Assembly: GCA_027295475.1 (NCBI GenBank)
Contig: JAPUKV010000193.1
Coordinates: forward strand, 1-33,770
From: Pseudomonadota bacterium
GTDB lineage: Bacteria; Pseudomonadota; Gammaproteobacteria; Woeseiales; Woeseiaceae
Direction of reading: 5' to 3'
Length of the DNA stretch: 33,770 nt
The position numbers and the translations under genes are program-made. The notes beneath the pieces were generated by a model. That model was not told where the DNA came from. It made no database searches and saw only the letters and a program-made list of their open reading frames with translations. Positions 7,303 to 15,892 of this stretch are shown piece by piece (the first letter of the stretch is position 1; every line of letters begins with the position of its first letter).

Positions 7303-7458
7303 TCAGCTGTCAGGACACTCGGGTTCGTAACACTTCCGGCACTCCGGGCAATAGCTGTATGTCTTACAGGTGGGACATTCCTCGCAGGGGCTCTTATGCT
7401 CGCTGCAGTAACGTAGCTTCCTGGTTGCGGGTGCTTGTTCTGTGGGATCGCTCGGCAT
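7303..7458 (-). CDS. 51-residue cysteine-rich microprotein
   Basis: A 51-residue frame from an ATG at 7456-7458 to a TGA at 7303-7305. A near-ideal ribosome site, AAGGAG at 7465-7470, lies six bases ahead. The protein has eight cysteines (positions 18, 25, 28, 31, 37, 40, 43 and 48) and His21, arranged as repeated CxxC pairs (CEECPTC, CPECRKC). That spacing suggests one or two bound zinc ions or an iron-sulphur site. There is no signal peptide, so it should be cytoplasmic. I do not recognise a family. It lies between the RraB-like gene and the UMF1 transporter and may be monocistronic. The ribosome site and Cys pattern make a chance frame unlikely. Confidence 0.65.
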   Translation of the reverse strand: MPSDPTEQAPATRKLRYCSEHKSPCEECPTCKTYSYCPECRKCYEPECPDS

Positions 7459-7596
7459 TGGATTCTCCTTAGTGTCTGTTGCGCCGACATTACATGGGCG
7501 CCCAAAAGCTTATGTACTGACAATATTATCAGTATTTTAGTCCTCGGATTTGATGGGCTCCAGGTGCTTGCCCGAAAGGAATCCTGGGCCGAATCA

Positions 7597-8889
7597 TCAT
7601 GTATCTTCGTCCTGGGTTATCCCAGGTTTGCTCGCGCGCTCTCCATCTTGTTTTACGCGCGTCAGCGCCACCATGCCTGCGATGAACAACGGTATTAGAG
7701 CGGCCAGAATATATTTCGGTTCGTCGCTGAACATTGCAACCATAAATACCAGGAACGGGCCCAGTATGTGCGCGAACTTCGTGAGCATGTTGTAAAAGCC
7801 GAAAAACTCACCGGACCGTTCCGGCGGAATCAGCGATGCATAAAGTGCGCGGCTCATGCCCTGTACGCCACCTTGTACCATCCCGATCGTAATCGCCATC
7901 GCGTAGAACTGTCGAACGTCATCGAGAAACGCGGCCCAGCAGGCAACGCTGATATAGACAACAAGCCCAAGATAAAGCGCATTTTTTTCACCGAAGCGAT
8001 GACCGAGTACGCCGTAAGCAAGTGTCGCAGGAAATCCGACAAAGTTGGTAATCAACAATGCGGTCACGAGATCTGCCGAACTGAAACCAAGACGCTGGCC
8101 GAAATTGACCGCCATGAATATGACGGTGAACACACCATCGATATACAACCAGTAAGCAATCAGGAAAAGCAGGACGTTTCGATACTTGCTGATTTCCCTG
8201 AACGTGTCCATCAAAGCGCCGTATGCCGCCCGGACCGTGCCTCCTCCAGCGATGGCGGTAGCTTTGCCCTCACGAACGATGAACATGAGCGGCAGGAGAA
8301 AGACAATCCACCAAATGCCGACGGATATGAACGCAAACTTGACAACTTGTGCGGTGTCGGCGAAACCGAATGCCTCCGGCGTGCGCAGCATCCATACATG
8401 CAACGCAAGCAAAGATGCACCACCGAAATAGCCCAGGGAAAAACCCAGAGAGGAAACCAGGCTGTAATACCGCGGATTGCTGACGTCGACGATCAGCGAG
8501 TCATAAAATACGTTGGCGCTGTAGTAGCCGATCGAGGCCAGCATGAAAAGAGCAAGCGCCCAGGGCCAGCCGCCCACGTCGATCAGACTCAGGCCGGCCG
8601 TTGCTACCGCACCAAGTACGGCGAGAGCAAAAAGGAAGCGTTTCCGATAACCGCCGCTGTCCGCAATAGCTCCAAGCACCGGCGCCATCACGGAGACGAC
8701 GATGCTGGCACAAATGGTCACCAATGCAAGTCGCGCGGTGACTGTTGAGCCCTCTTCACCGACACTCCAGTAGCTGCCGAGAAAAAGTGGAAACAGGACT
8801 GCCAGAACACTCAACGCGAACGCCGAGTTGCCCCAGTCGTAGAGCGCCCACGCCATCACCTGCCGATTGAAGATGCTCGATCGGATCAT
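7597..8889 (-). CDS. MFS transporter, UMF1/Atg22-like family
   Basis: A 430-residue integral membrane protein with about twelve hydrophobic segments. The opening QVMAWALYDWGNSAFALSV is the signature of the UMF1 (Atg22-like) branch of the major facilitator superfamily. Further family features are VLGAIADSGGYRKR in the loop after helix 2, and the later GMVQGGVQGMSRALYASLIP and GEFFGFYNMLTKFAHILGP. Yeast Atg22 exports amino acids from the vacuole; the substrate of bacterial members is unknown. The gene starts 14 bases after prfC stops and is probably co-transcribed with it. The C-terminus (ASKPGITQDEDT) is soluble. Confidence 0.9.
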   Translation of the reverse strand: MIRSSIFNRQVMAWALYDWGNSAFALSVLAVLFPLFLGSYWSVGEEGSTVTARLALVTICASIVVSVMAPVLGAIADSGGYRKRFLFALAVLGAVATAGLSLIDVGGWPWALALFMLASIGYYSANVFYDSLIVDVSNPRYYSLVSSLGFSLGYFGGASLLALHVWMLRTPEAFGFADTAQVVKFAFISVGIWWIVFLLPLMFIVREGKATAIAGGGTVRAAYGALMDTFREISKYRNVLLFLIAYWLYIDGVFTVIFMAVNFGQRLGFSSADLVTALLITNFVGFPATLAYGVLGHRFGEKNALYLGLVVYISVACWAAFLDDVRQFYAMAITIGMVQGGVQGMSRALYASLIPPERSGEFFGFYNMLTKFAHILGPFLVFMVAMFSDEPKYILAALIPLFIAGMVALTRVKQDGERASKPGITQDEDT

Positions 8890-8903
8890 CGCTTTGATAC
8901 TGG

Positions 8904-10484
8904 TCAGTGCTCCCTCGTCTCGCGGAAAAGAATATCCGGCCAGCGCTCCTCGGTAAGGCTGAGGTTCACCCTGGTCGGCGCAATGTATACGAGACTTTCC
9001 CCGTGATCCAGCGCAAGGTTATCGTGCGCCTTTTTTTTGAACTCGCTGAGTATCTTGTCATCGTCTGCATCAACCCATCTGGCAGTCGCAACGTTGATTG
9101 GTTCGAACAGACAATCGACTTTGTATTCATACTGCAATCGATGGGCAACGACATCGAATTGCAATGGGCCGAGAGCCCCGAGAATCAAATCGTTATTTCG
9201 CAGCGGCCTGAATAACTGAGTCGCGCCTTCCTCGCACAACTGCGCCAGGCCCTTTTTCAGAGCCTTGAGCTTGAATGGATCCTTCAATACGGCGCGTTTA
9301 AAGATTTCCGGTGCGAAATTCGGAATGCCGGAGAATCGAATTACCTCCCCTTGTGAGAAACTGTCGCCGATATTGATCGTTCCGTAATTATGCAGCCCAA
9401 TGATATCGCCCGCGTAGGCCGTCTCCGTATGCTGCCGGTCTGCAGCCATGAATGTGATCGCGTCGGCAATCTTCATTTCCTTGCCGGATCGAACATGCAT
9501 GAGCCGCATGCCTTTTTGATATTTTCCGGAACAAATTCGCATGAAGGCTATGCGGTCGCGGTGCGCCGGATCCATGTTCGCCTGAATCTTGAATACAAAA
9601 CCTGTCAGCTCGTTTTCATTCGATTGAATCGTGCGCACGTCACTTTCGCGGGGACCCGGAGGTGGCGCGATATCAATAAACTCGTCAAGCAATTCTTTGA
9701 CGCCGAAATTCGAGATCGCCGAACCAAAGAATACAGGCGTCTGTTTCGCCGCCAGATAATCGTCGATGCTGAGTTGCGGGCAGCCGCCCTTGACGAGTTC
9801 GATTTCCTCCCGAAAACTTGCTGCATCATTGCCGAGAATTTCTTCGGCCTTCGTTGATTCCAGGCCATCGATGACTTCGATATCCGACGCCCGGCCCCGG
9901 CCGGCACCGGTGTAAAGGTAAATTTTGTCCTGCAGCAGATGATAAACGCCCTGCAAAGAGCGTCCCATGCCGATCGGCCAGGTTACCGGCGAACAATCGA
10001 TTTTTAATACTGATTCGATCTCGTCCAGCAGCTCGATCGGTTCCCGTCCATCCCGGTCGAGCTTGTTGATGAACGTCATGATCGGCGTGTCACGCAGACG
10101 GCAGACATCCATCAACTTGATCGTTCGCTGCTCCACACCCTTGGTGCAATCAATAACCATCAGCGCCGAATCGACCGCTGTCAAAGTCCGATAAGTATCT
10201 TCGGAGAAATCTTCGTGGCCTGGCGTATCCAGCAAATTGACAATGCAGTCACGATACGGGAACTGCATGACCGAAGACGTTACGGAAATACCCCGCTGCT
10301 GCTCCAGCGCCATCCAGTCGGACGTGGCATAGCGGCTGGCCTTACGACCCTTGACCGTCCCGGCGAGCTTGATCGCGCCGCCGAACAGCAGAAGCTTTTC
10401 AGTCAGCGTCGTCTTGCCGGCGTCGGGATGCGAGATAATCGCAAAGGTTCGCCGCCGGCTGACTTGTTGTTGGATATCGGACAT
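8904..10484 (-). CDS. prfC: peptide chain release factor 3
   Basis: A 526-residue translational GTPase, the normal length for RF3. RF3 uses GTP to recycle RF1/RF2 from the ribosome after peptide release. Visible motifs are G1 ([15 protein letters not shown]), the switch I segment ending [12 protein letters not shown]3 ([16 protein letters not shown]) and G4 (FINKLDRDG). The RF3-specific region follows, with [21 protein letters not shown] and the C-terminal [19 protein letters not shown]. It is transcribed with the UMF1 transporter downstream. The rimI operon ends upstream at a hairpin terminator (10541-10571), so prfC should have its own promoter around 10485-10540. I see no clear match for one. 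Confidence 0.97.
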   Translation of the reverse strand: MSDIQQQVSRRRTFAIISHPDAGKTTLTEKLLLFGGAIKLAGTVKGRKASRYATSDWMALEQQRGISVTSSVMQFPYRDCIVNLLDTPGHEDFSEDTYRTLTAVDSALMVIDCTKGVEQRTIKLMDVCRLRDTPIMTFINKLDRDGREPIELLDEIESVLKIDCSPVTWPIGMGRSLQGVYHLLQDKIYLYTGAGRGRASDIEVIDGLESTKAEEILGNDAASFREEIELVKGGCPQLSIDDYLAAKQTPVFFGSAISNFGVKELLDEFIDIAPPPGPRESDVRTIQSNENELTGFVFKIQANMDPAHRDRIAFMRICSGKYQKGMRLMHVRSGKEMKIADAITFMAADRQHTETAYAGDIIGLHNYGTINIGDSFSQGEVIRFSGIPNFAPEIFKRAVLKDPFKLKALKKGLAQLCEEGATQLFRPLRNNDLILGALGPLQFDVVAHRLQYEYKVDCLFEPINVATARWVDADDDKILSEFKKKAHDNLALDHGESLVYIAPTRVNLSLTEERWPDILFRETREH

Positions 10485-10540
10485 TGGCTTTAGTGTGCGC
10501 TGATGCGCAAACTGATCGAATGGCGGCGCAGTCTAGCAGG

Positions 10541-10571
10541 AAAACGGGGACAGACCCCGGGACAGACCCCG
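10541..10571 (-). terminator. intrinsic terminator after rimI, built from a repeated GGGGTCTGTCCCC unit
   Basis: Reading the minus strand after the rimI stop, CGGGG-TCTGT-CCCCG followed by TTTT is a compact rho-independent terminator. The unit GGGTCTGTCCC occurs twice in a row (10545-10559 and 10559-10571), so two overlapping hairpins can form. The doubling suggests a small repeated intergenic element used here as a terminator. Confidence 0.6.
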
Positions 10572-10577
10572 TCTTGT

Positions 10578-11054
10578 TTAATTTTCAGATTTCAGCGTTT
10601 TGGCAAAAACGGCAGCATCTTCCCTGCCTTCGATCGCCTGATAGTAGGCCGGTCGCTTGGCGATCTGCCGAAAACCCTGTTTGCGATACAGGGACAGGGC
10701 GCTCGCATTTGATGGCCGTACCTCCAGAAACACTTCTTTGACCTTGGCTGATCTGGCCCGTCCCAGGACTTCGGTCAGTAGCCGCTCGCCATAACCGAGC
10801 TCGCGGTATATTGGATCGACGCAGAGATTGAGGATATGAGCTTCCCCCGCCGCGACGGACAAGACGCCGTAGCCGGCAATCTCTTGCCCGCGTACGAGCA
10901 CAATGCAGTTGTATCCGGCCAGGAGACAATCACGGAAGACACCGTGACTCCAGGGAAACTCATAACTGCGGCGTTCGATATCGGAGACGAGCGGCAGATC
11001 GTCATGGACCATGGTACGGATCCGAGCCGGGAGCTGGGGTGCAGGGCTGATCAT
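10578..11054 (-). CDS. rimI: ribosomal protein bS18 alanine N-acetyltransferase
   Basis: A 158-residue GNAT-family acetyltransferase. RimI acetylates the N-terminal alanine of ribosomal protein S18. Family features are the substrate-side ERRSYEFPWSHGVFRDCL, the strand GYGVLSVAAGEAHILNLCVDP, the acetyl-CoA loop RELGYGERLL (a variant of RGxGxG) and EVRPSNASALSLYRKQGF near the end. The ATG at 11054 overlaps the stop of the uracil-DNA glycosylase gene as ATGA, which points to translational coupling. A longer frame to 11102 exists but lies inside the upstream gene. RimI next to a family-4 UDG is a common arrangement. Confidence 0.93.
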   Translation of the reverse strand: MISPAPQLPARIRTMVHDDLPLVSDIERRSYEFPWSHGVFRDCLLAGYNCIVLVRGQEIAGYGVLSVAAGEAHILNLCVDPIYRELGYGERLLTEVLGRARSAKVKEVFLEVRPSNASALSLYRKQGFRQIAKRPAYYQAIEGREDAAVFAKTLKSEN

Positions 11055-11740
11055 GTCGGTAATTCTTGCACTATCTGCCTCGCAAGGCACAAGTCTTCCC
11101 AAACCTTTCTTTTCTGGGCAGGGCTACGCAACAGGTAAGCAGGATGATAGGTCACGACAAGCGGCACTTGTCCGTTATTCAGCGAGTGGGCCCGGCCCCG
11201 CAAGCGGCCCAGTGGCGAATCCGTGTGCAATAACTGCTGCGCCGCAATGCGGCCAACGGCCAGGACCAGCCGGGGCTTGATCATCTCGATCTGACGCTCC
11301 AGATGGTCCCGACAGGCCGCCGCCTCGTCGGCGGCCGGGTCACGGTTGCCCGGCGGCCTGCATTTCAGGATGTTGGTAATAAACACGGTACCGCGATCGA
11401 GTCCGACCGCCCGCAGCATTTCATCCAGCAGTTTTCCGGCCCTGCCGACGAACGGTTCCCCACGGCGATCCTCCTCTGCCCCTGGCGCTTCGCCGATGAT
11501 CATCCAGTCCGCATGCCGATTTCCCACGCCGAAGACTGTCTGCATACGAGACTGATGCAATGGGCAGCGGATACAGCCGGCAACGCTTGCCTGAAGCTCG
11601 GTCCAGTCCGGCGCCGGGTCGTCGGCGGTCACCGTGACCGTGAGAACGTCCGGGTCCGATGCGCCGGCTTGCTCACGCGGTACCCAGACGTCGATACCGA
11701 GCGCCCCCAGGTATTCCAGCCTATCGCGCTCAGCCGGCAT
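11051..11740 (-). CDS. family-4 uracil-DNA glycosylase (iron-sulphur)
   Basis: A 229-residue type-4 UDG, which removes uracil from DNA to start base-excision repair and carries a [4Fe-4S] cluster. The four cluster ligands are visible as Cys56, Cys59 (GCIRCPLH), Cys127 ([10 protein letters not shown]) and Cys143 ([10 protein letters not shown]). Motif 1 is [20 protein letters not shown] (about 83-102) and motif 2 is [11 protein letters not shown] near the C-terminus. The N-terminal ~45 residues are poorly conserved linker, as in similar proteins. Its start lies 11 bases inside the end of pssA and its stop overlaps the rimI start, so it is the middle gene of an operon. Confidence 0.94.
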   Translation of the reverse strand: MPAERDRLEYLGALGIDVWVPREQAGASDPDVLTVTVTADDPAPDWTELQASVAGCIRCPLHQSRMQTVFGVGNRHADWMIIGEAPGAEEDRRGEPFVGRAGKLLDEMLRAVGLDRGTVFITNILKCRPPGNRDPAADEAAACRDHLERQIEMIKPRLVLAVGRIAAQQLLHTDSPLGRLRGRAHSLNNGQVPLVVTYHPAYLLRSPAQKRKVWEDLCLARQIVQELPT

Positions 11741-12514
11741 TATCCGTTCCGCCTGCCGGCCGTAGCGCCCGCCTGCGCCATAAGCAATAGATTGGGCCCG
11801 ACGCCGCGTACGCCCTGAACAGGATCAGGAAGACGACCGGTGGATCGAGGGCAATTAGTATAAAAATCAATACGATACCTATCAAATACGTGAACGGTAT
11901 GCGGCCTCCGAAGTTGATCTCTTGGCAACTGTTGTAACGGCAACGGGGACACCATGAGCACCGCCGCCGCCGCGGTGACGGCAAATGCCAACGCAAGGCC
12001 GCCAAGTCCTGCCAGTTCCAGCTCACTGCTAAGCCAAACAGATGCCGCAACCAGTCCGGCAGCCGAGGGACTCGGCAGGCCGACAAAGAACCGCTTGCCG
12101 GTACCCGCTGCCTGCCGTATTGAATCTTGCAAGCCGAAGCGCTGCCGCGACCACAAAGAGGAACGCGACCAGCCACCCTACCCGGCCCCAGGCCACATTC
12201 CATTCCGTCAAGCGCGCGACGCCCCACTGATATACGACGACGGCTGGTGCCAGTCCGAATGAAATCATGTCGGAAAGACTGTCATATTCCCTGCCGAACT
12301 GCGTCGACGTATTGGTCAGGCGCGCCACGCGTCCATCCAAGCCGTCGAGAACCATCGCAACGAAAATCGCAGCACCGGCTTTGACAAAGTTCCCATCGAC
12401 CGCCGCAACGATCGAATAGAAGCCGGCAAACAGCGCTGCTGTCGTTAAGAGATTGGGCAACAAGAAGATGCCTCGTCGCCTGAATTTTTTCCTGACCGGC
12501 GTCATAGGACCCAT
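11730..12514 (-). pseudogene. pssA: CDP-diacylglycerol-serine O-phosphatidyltransferase, broken by two 1-bp frameshifts
   Basis: PssA makes phosphatidylserine from CDP-diacylglycerol and serine at the inner membrane. The protein is recognisable but spread over three frames. From ATG 12512-12514 the first frame carries the catalytic signature [14 protein letters not shown]...GREYDSLSD and runs to ALRLARFNT. The second frame continues as [19 protein letters not shown] to VLMVS. The third gives RYNSCQEINFGGRIPFTYL and the final membrane helices (IALDPPVVFLILF). Removing one C of the CC at 12115-12116 and one G of the GGGG at 11945-11948 restores one frame of about 260 residues, including the conserved RFNTQ and VSxxRYxS. 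Both lesions are extra bases in short homopolymers, so sequencing error is at least as likely as true decay. The stop overlaps the UDG start by 11 bases. Confidence 0.85.
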
Positions 12515-12589
12515 TGTGACAAATGAGGGGCGCGGCTGCTTATAGTGCCATGCCGCTCGCCGCTTTAACAAATGAGACGCACATTGATC

Positions 12590-13219
12590 TCATGGATGCG
12601 GGAGTTTTGCCAGTACGTCTGCGCCGGCCTTTACCCGCTGACCGACTTTTACCAGCACACGGCTTGCAATGGGTAACTGCACTTCTGCGTACCGGGTTAG
12701 CCTGAGGTAAGCACAGCGCTGACCCTGGCCCACACGTTCCCCATAGCGCAGGAACGCGAGTGGCGCAAGACCGAAGCGATAACCGCGAAATTGCAGCACA
12801 ACGTCATCGCCCTCGTCGCTGCGCACCCAAAGACCGTTTTTATCGCTGGTAACAATCCTTTCCAGCGGCTCGCCATGCAGGTCCATTATCTTGCCTTCGA
12901 TCGGACAGCGCGCTGTATAGGTTCCCAGGCTGTTGACACGAATGATGATCCTGTGCGATTCACCGTCCACAATACCTTTGTCCGTCACAGCGACATCGAC
13001 TATCACGCCGTCGGCCGGGCTCACAACGCCCAGGGGTACTGCCGGAATCTGCCGCCTGGGATCGCGAAAGATGAGAAACAGGTAGATGAGCAGCGCGGCC
13101 GGTAACGCCGCAAATACAGCGCCCTGGAAATGCCAAACCACAAAAGTGAGTATCGCCGTCGCCAGCAGAAAGAGAATGCCTTCTCTGGCAATGAACGGAG
13201 TTCGTCGACCTTCCAACAC
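12590..13219 (-). CDS. psd: phosphatidylserine decarboxylase-like protein lacking catalytic His and Gly-Ser
   Basis: A 209-residue protein aligned end to end with short-form Psd, which turns phosphatidylserine into phosphatidylethanolamine. It has two N-terminal membrane segments (about 14-31 and 33-50), the FRDP motif (51-54) and VVSPADG with Asp70 kept. Two hallmarks are missing. Where classical Psd has the catalytic His of HVNRAP, this protein has Tyr101 in GTYTARCPIEG. Where Psd has RFGS, whose Ser becomes the pyruvoyl group, it has Arg-Leu-Thr-Arg (173-176). Self-cleavage and decarboxylation by the known mechanism look impossible. It sits just upstream of pssA, the usual partner. It may be a distinct Psd-like subfamily with another role. 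Confidence 0.85.
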   Translation of the reverse strand: MLEGRRTPFIAREGILFLLATAILTFVVWHFQGAVFAALPAALLIYLFLIFRDPRRQIPAVPLGVVSPADGVIVDVAVTDKGIVDGESHRIIIRVNSLGTYTARCPIEGKIMDLHGEPLERIVTSDKNGLWVRSDEGDDVVLQFRGYRFGLAPLAFLRYGERVGQGQRCAYLRLTRYAEVQLPIASRVLVKVGQRVKAGADVLAKLPHP

Positions 13220-13229
13220 CAGTCCCCTA

Positions 13230-13256
13230 TTGTCTCAAAATGTATTCGGCTAGAAT
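13230..13256 (+). promoter_or_regulatory. possible proS promoter
   Basis: TTGTCT at 13230-13235 and TAGAAT at 13251-13256 resemble -35 and -10 boxes, but the spacing is only 15. The -10 lies 33 bases before the proS start, in the 70-base gap between divergent psd-like and proS genes. Confidence 0.35.
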
Positions 13257-13289
13257 GTGCGCGCCCCAGCCACTTAAATCAGAATATAC

Positions 13290-14996
13290 ATGCGTTTCAC
13301 AGAATTTGGACTTACTACCCTAAAAGAGATTCCAGCGGAAGCTGAAATTATCAGTCACCAGCTCATGCTGCGGGCTGGCCTCATCCGGCGCCTGGCATCC
13401 GGACTGTTTACCTGGATGCCGCTCGGTCTCCGGGTCATGAGAAAAGTCGAAGAAGTCGTCCGCCGGGAAATGAACAAGGCCGGCGCGCTCGAAATGGTCA
13501 TGCCAGCCGTGCAGCCTGCCGAATTATGGCAGAAGTCGGGGCGCTGGGACGAATACGGCGCGTTACTCCTGCGCATACGGGACCGGCATGACCGGGAGTA
13601 TTGCTTCGGCCCGACACACGAGGAAGTCATCACCGACCTCGCCCGTCGTGAGCTCAAAAGTTACAAGCAGCTTCCCGTCAACTTTTATCAAATCCAGACC
13701 AAGTTCCGTGATGAGATTCGGCCGCGTTTCGGTGTGATGCGCGCGCGCGAATTCATCATGAAGGACGCCTATTCATTCGATATCGACCAAGCGTCACTCG
13801 AAAAATCGTATCAGAAAATGCACGCGGCCTATTCGGCGATCTTCGAAGGCCTGGGTTTGAAATTCCGAATCGTCGATGCCGACAGCGGTGAGATCGGCGG
13901 CAGCCGTTCTCAGGAATTCCACGTGCTTGCCAGTTCCGGTGAAGATGCAATCGCGTACTGCGACGAAGACGGTTACGCATCGAACGTCGAAACCGCGGCG
14001 ATTTTTCCTGCTGATGAAAAAGCGCCCGCAGCGACGCAGGAACTGCAGAAAGTCGAAACTCCGCAAATCAAAACCATTGAGGCATTGGCCGAATTTCTGA
14101 AAGTGACCCGCGAGCAGACCTTGAAAGTCCTCATTGTCGATGGCGACGACGGGCCCGTCGCGCTGGCATTGCGAGGCGATCACGAATTGAATGCCGTCAA
14201 GGCCCAGCGTATCACCGGGGTCACATCACCGACGCAAATGGCGGACGCCGGCACAATTCGTAAAGCGACCGGTTGCGACACCGGCTTTGCCGGACCCATC
14301 GGTCTCGATATTCCGATCTATTTCGACCACGCAAGCCGGCAGATGTCGGACTTTGTCTGCGGTGCCAACGAAACCGATATGCATTACACCGGTGTGAATT
14401 TCGGCCGTGATGTCGATCTGCCGGAGACTGTTGACATTCGAAACGTCGTTGACGGCGATCTCACCCCGGGCGGCAAAGGCATATTGAGCATTGCCCGCGG
14501 AATCGAGGTTGGTCATATTTTTCAGCTGGGCACCAAGTACAGCAAGGCACTGGGCGCAACGGTGCAGGACAGCAGCGGCGCCGAGACGCCGATGGTAATG
14601 GGCTGCTACGGCATTGGCGTAACACGAATCGTCGCTGCCGCGATCGAGCAGAACCATGACGACAAGGGCATCATCTGGCCCGAACAGCTTGCCCCGTTTG
14701 ACGTCGTTCTGATACCGATCAATATGCAGCGCTCTGAGCCTCTTCGCGAAGCGGCGGAGCAATTGTATTCCGCAATGCAGGACATGGGGCTGGAAGTCCT
14801 GTTCGACGACAGGGATGCCAGGCCTGGCGTCAAGTTCGCGGATGCCGAATTGATCGGAATCCCGCACCGCGTCGTCATCAGCGAGCGGGGTCTTGAGTCA
14901 AACGAACTCGAGTATCGGCACAGACGGGACAGCGAGCCACGAATGTTGAAACGTGATGCTGCTCTCAAATTGTTGCGAGATTCGTCGATAAGCTAA
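13290..14996 (+). CDS. proS: prolyl-tRNA synthetase
   Basis: A 568-residue class II aminoacyl-tRNA synthetase of the bacterial type that charges tRNA-Pro. The opening FTEFGLTTLKEIPAEAEIIS and LMLRAGLIRRLASGLFTWMP are diagnostic. Motif 2 is seen in KFRDEIRPRFGVMRAREFIMKD. An editing (INS) domain occupies about residues 225-400, including VALALRGDHELNAVKA, CDTGFAGPIG and FVCGANE; it hydrolyses mischarged alanyl-tRNA-Pro. Motif 3 and the anticodon-binding domain follow (GCYGIGVTRIVAAAIEQN and the C-terminal LFDDRDARPGVKFADAELIGIP). The length is normal and no lesion is visible. The gene is divergent from psd-like and is followed 26 bases later by a lytic transglycosylase. Confidence 0.97.
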   Translation: MRFTEFGLTTLKEIPAEAEIISHQLMLRAGLIRRLASGLFTWMPLGLRVMRKVEEVVRREMNKAGALEMVMPAVQPAELWQKSGRWDEYGALLLRIRDRHDREYCFGPTHEEVITDLARRELKSYKQLPVNFYQIQTKFRDEIRPRFGVMRAREFIMKDAYSFDIDQASLEKSYQKMHAAYSAIFEGLGLKFRIVDADSGEIGGSRSQEFHVLASSGEDAIAYCDEDGYASNVETAAIFPADEKAPAATQELQKVETPQIKTIEALAEFLKVTREQTLKVLIVDGDDGPVALALRGDHELNAVKAQRITGVTSPTQMADAGTIRKATGCDTGFAGPIGLDIPIYFDHASRQMSDFVCGANETDMHYTGVNFGRDVDLPETVDIRNVVDGDLTPGGKGILSIARGIEVGHIFQLGTKYSKALGATVQDSSGAETPMVMGCYGIGVTRIVAAAIEQNHDDKGIIWPEQLAPFDVVLIPINMQRSEPLREAAEQLYSAMQDMGLEVLFDDRDARPGVKFADAELIGIPHRVVISERGLESNELEYRHRRDSEPRMLKRDAALKLLRDSSIS

Positions 14997-15022
14997 GATA
15001 TCGACGCACGATCGGCACAAAT

Positions 15023-15589
15023 ATGCGAATTGCCCAGATAATCTCGATTTGGCTTCTCGCTGTCATGACGAGCCTGGTCACGGCACAGGAGCAACCCGAC
15101 CCGCAACTACGCGAGTTACTCCGCGCTGCGGCCAACGAGGCCGATAGTTTTCCCGACCGCTTCGATGCCCAGGTCTGGTTGCACGATATGTCCGGCAGGC
15201 TTGCGAGACAGGTAGAGGATCCCGAAGAACGAATCGCAATTCTGAAGCGCGTGCATCATGAGGCGACGCGCGCCGAGGTCGCGCCCGAACTGGTCCTCGC
15301 TGTCATCGATGTCGAAAGCAACTTCGATCGCTACGCCATTTCGGTCGCCGGAGCTCGCGGGCTGATGCAAATCATGCCTTTCTGGCTTGATGAAATCGGC
15401 AGACCGAATGACAACCTTATTCACATCGCTACCAATCTCCGCTTCGGCTGCACGATCCTGAAGTACTATCTGGATATGGAAAATGGCGACCTGCAACGTG
15501 CGCTCGGTCGCTACAACGGCAGCCTCGGCAGGCGGACGTATCCGAACAAGGTGCTCGATAAACTCAGGGAAAAATGGTTCCGGGTTTAA
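15023..15589 (+). CDS. SLT-domain lytic transglycosylase
   Basis: A 188-residue exported protein. An N-terminal signal peptide (about residues 1-21, ending SLVTA) is followed by a helical region and a goose-type SLT domain from about residue 75. The catalytic Glu98 lies in VLAVIDVESNFDRYA, followed by ARGLMQIMPFW and the C-terminal ALGRYNGSLGRRTYPNKV. These enzymes cut peptidoglycan to 1,6-anhydro-muropeptides in the periplasm. There is no lipobox, so it should be soluble. The context (26 bases after proS) suggests read-through from proS. Its stop is three bases from the convergent acylphosphatase stop. Confidence 0.92.
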   Translation: MRIAQIISIWLLAVMTSLVTAQEQPDPQLRELLRAAANEADSFPDRFDAQVWLHDMSGRLARQVEDPEERIAILKRVHHEATRAEVAPELVLAVIDVESNFDRYAISVAGARGLMQIMPFWLDEIGRPNDNLIHIATNLRFGCTILKYYLDMENGDLQRALGRYNGSLGRRTYPNKVLDKLREKWFRV

Positions 15590-15592
15590 TCA

Positions 15593-15877
15593 CTAGCGAA
15601 TGGAAAAACATTCGCCTTCGCGATATGTCGCTGGCTCGGCATCGACGCCGGTAACAGACGCCATCCTGGGCCCGTCTTGCAACCAGGCTGCAAGTTTATC
15701 GATGGCATCCACGCGGCCACAAGCAAGTACTTCCACGGTGCCGTCTGCCAGATTTCTCGCATAACCCGTGAGCGAAAGCTGAACCGCAACATCGCGCGTG
15801 CTGGCGCGAAAGAAAACGCCCTGGACTCGCCCGGTAATTAGAAAACGGCGGCAGGAAAGAGAGTCCGGATCACCCAT
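15593..15877 (-). CDS. acyP: acylphosphatase
   Basis: A 94-residue cytoplasmic enzyme of normal family length that hydrolyses acyl phosphates such as carbamoyl or 1,3-bisphosphoglycerate phosphates. The signature GRVQGVFFR contains the phosphate-binding Arg24, and GYARNLADGTVEV contains the catalytic Asn42. The C-terminal part is less conserved, as usual. It follows the DUF4398-like lipoprotein gene with a 15-base gap, and the two are probably co-transcribed. Confidence 0.93.
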   Translation of the reverse strand: MGDPDSLSCRRFLITGRVQGVFFRASTRDVAVQLSLTGYARNLADGTVEVLACGRVDAIDKLAAWLQDGPRMASVTGVDAEPATYREGECFSIR

Positions 15878-15892
15878 GTGAACTTCGACAGA

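Noticed and set aside
7272..7523. Minus-strand 83-codon frame overlapping the cysteine-rich microprotein
   Set aside because: It is in a different frame with no ribosome site. The 51-codon frame has both a strong ribosome site and a coherent Cys pattern.
7768..8748. Long plus-strand open frame (326 codons)
   Set aside because: It lies antisense to the UMF1 transporter, whose frame shows clear membrane helices and family motifs. The plus-strand product is charged and low-complexity with no recognisable domain.
11055..11102. Extension of rimI to 11102
   Set aside because: It lies inside the uracil-DNA glycosylase gene. The ATGA overlap at 11051-11054 gives a start that fits the family.
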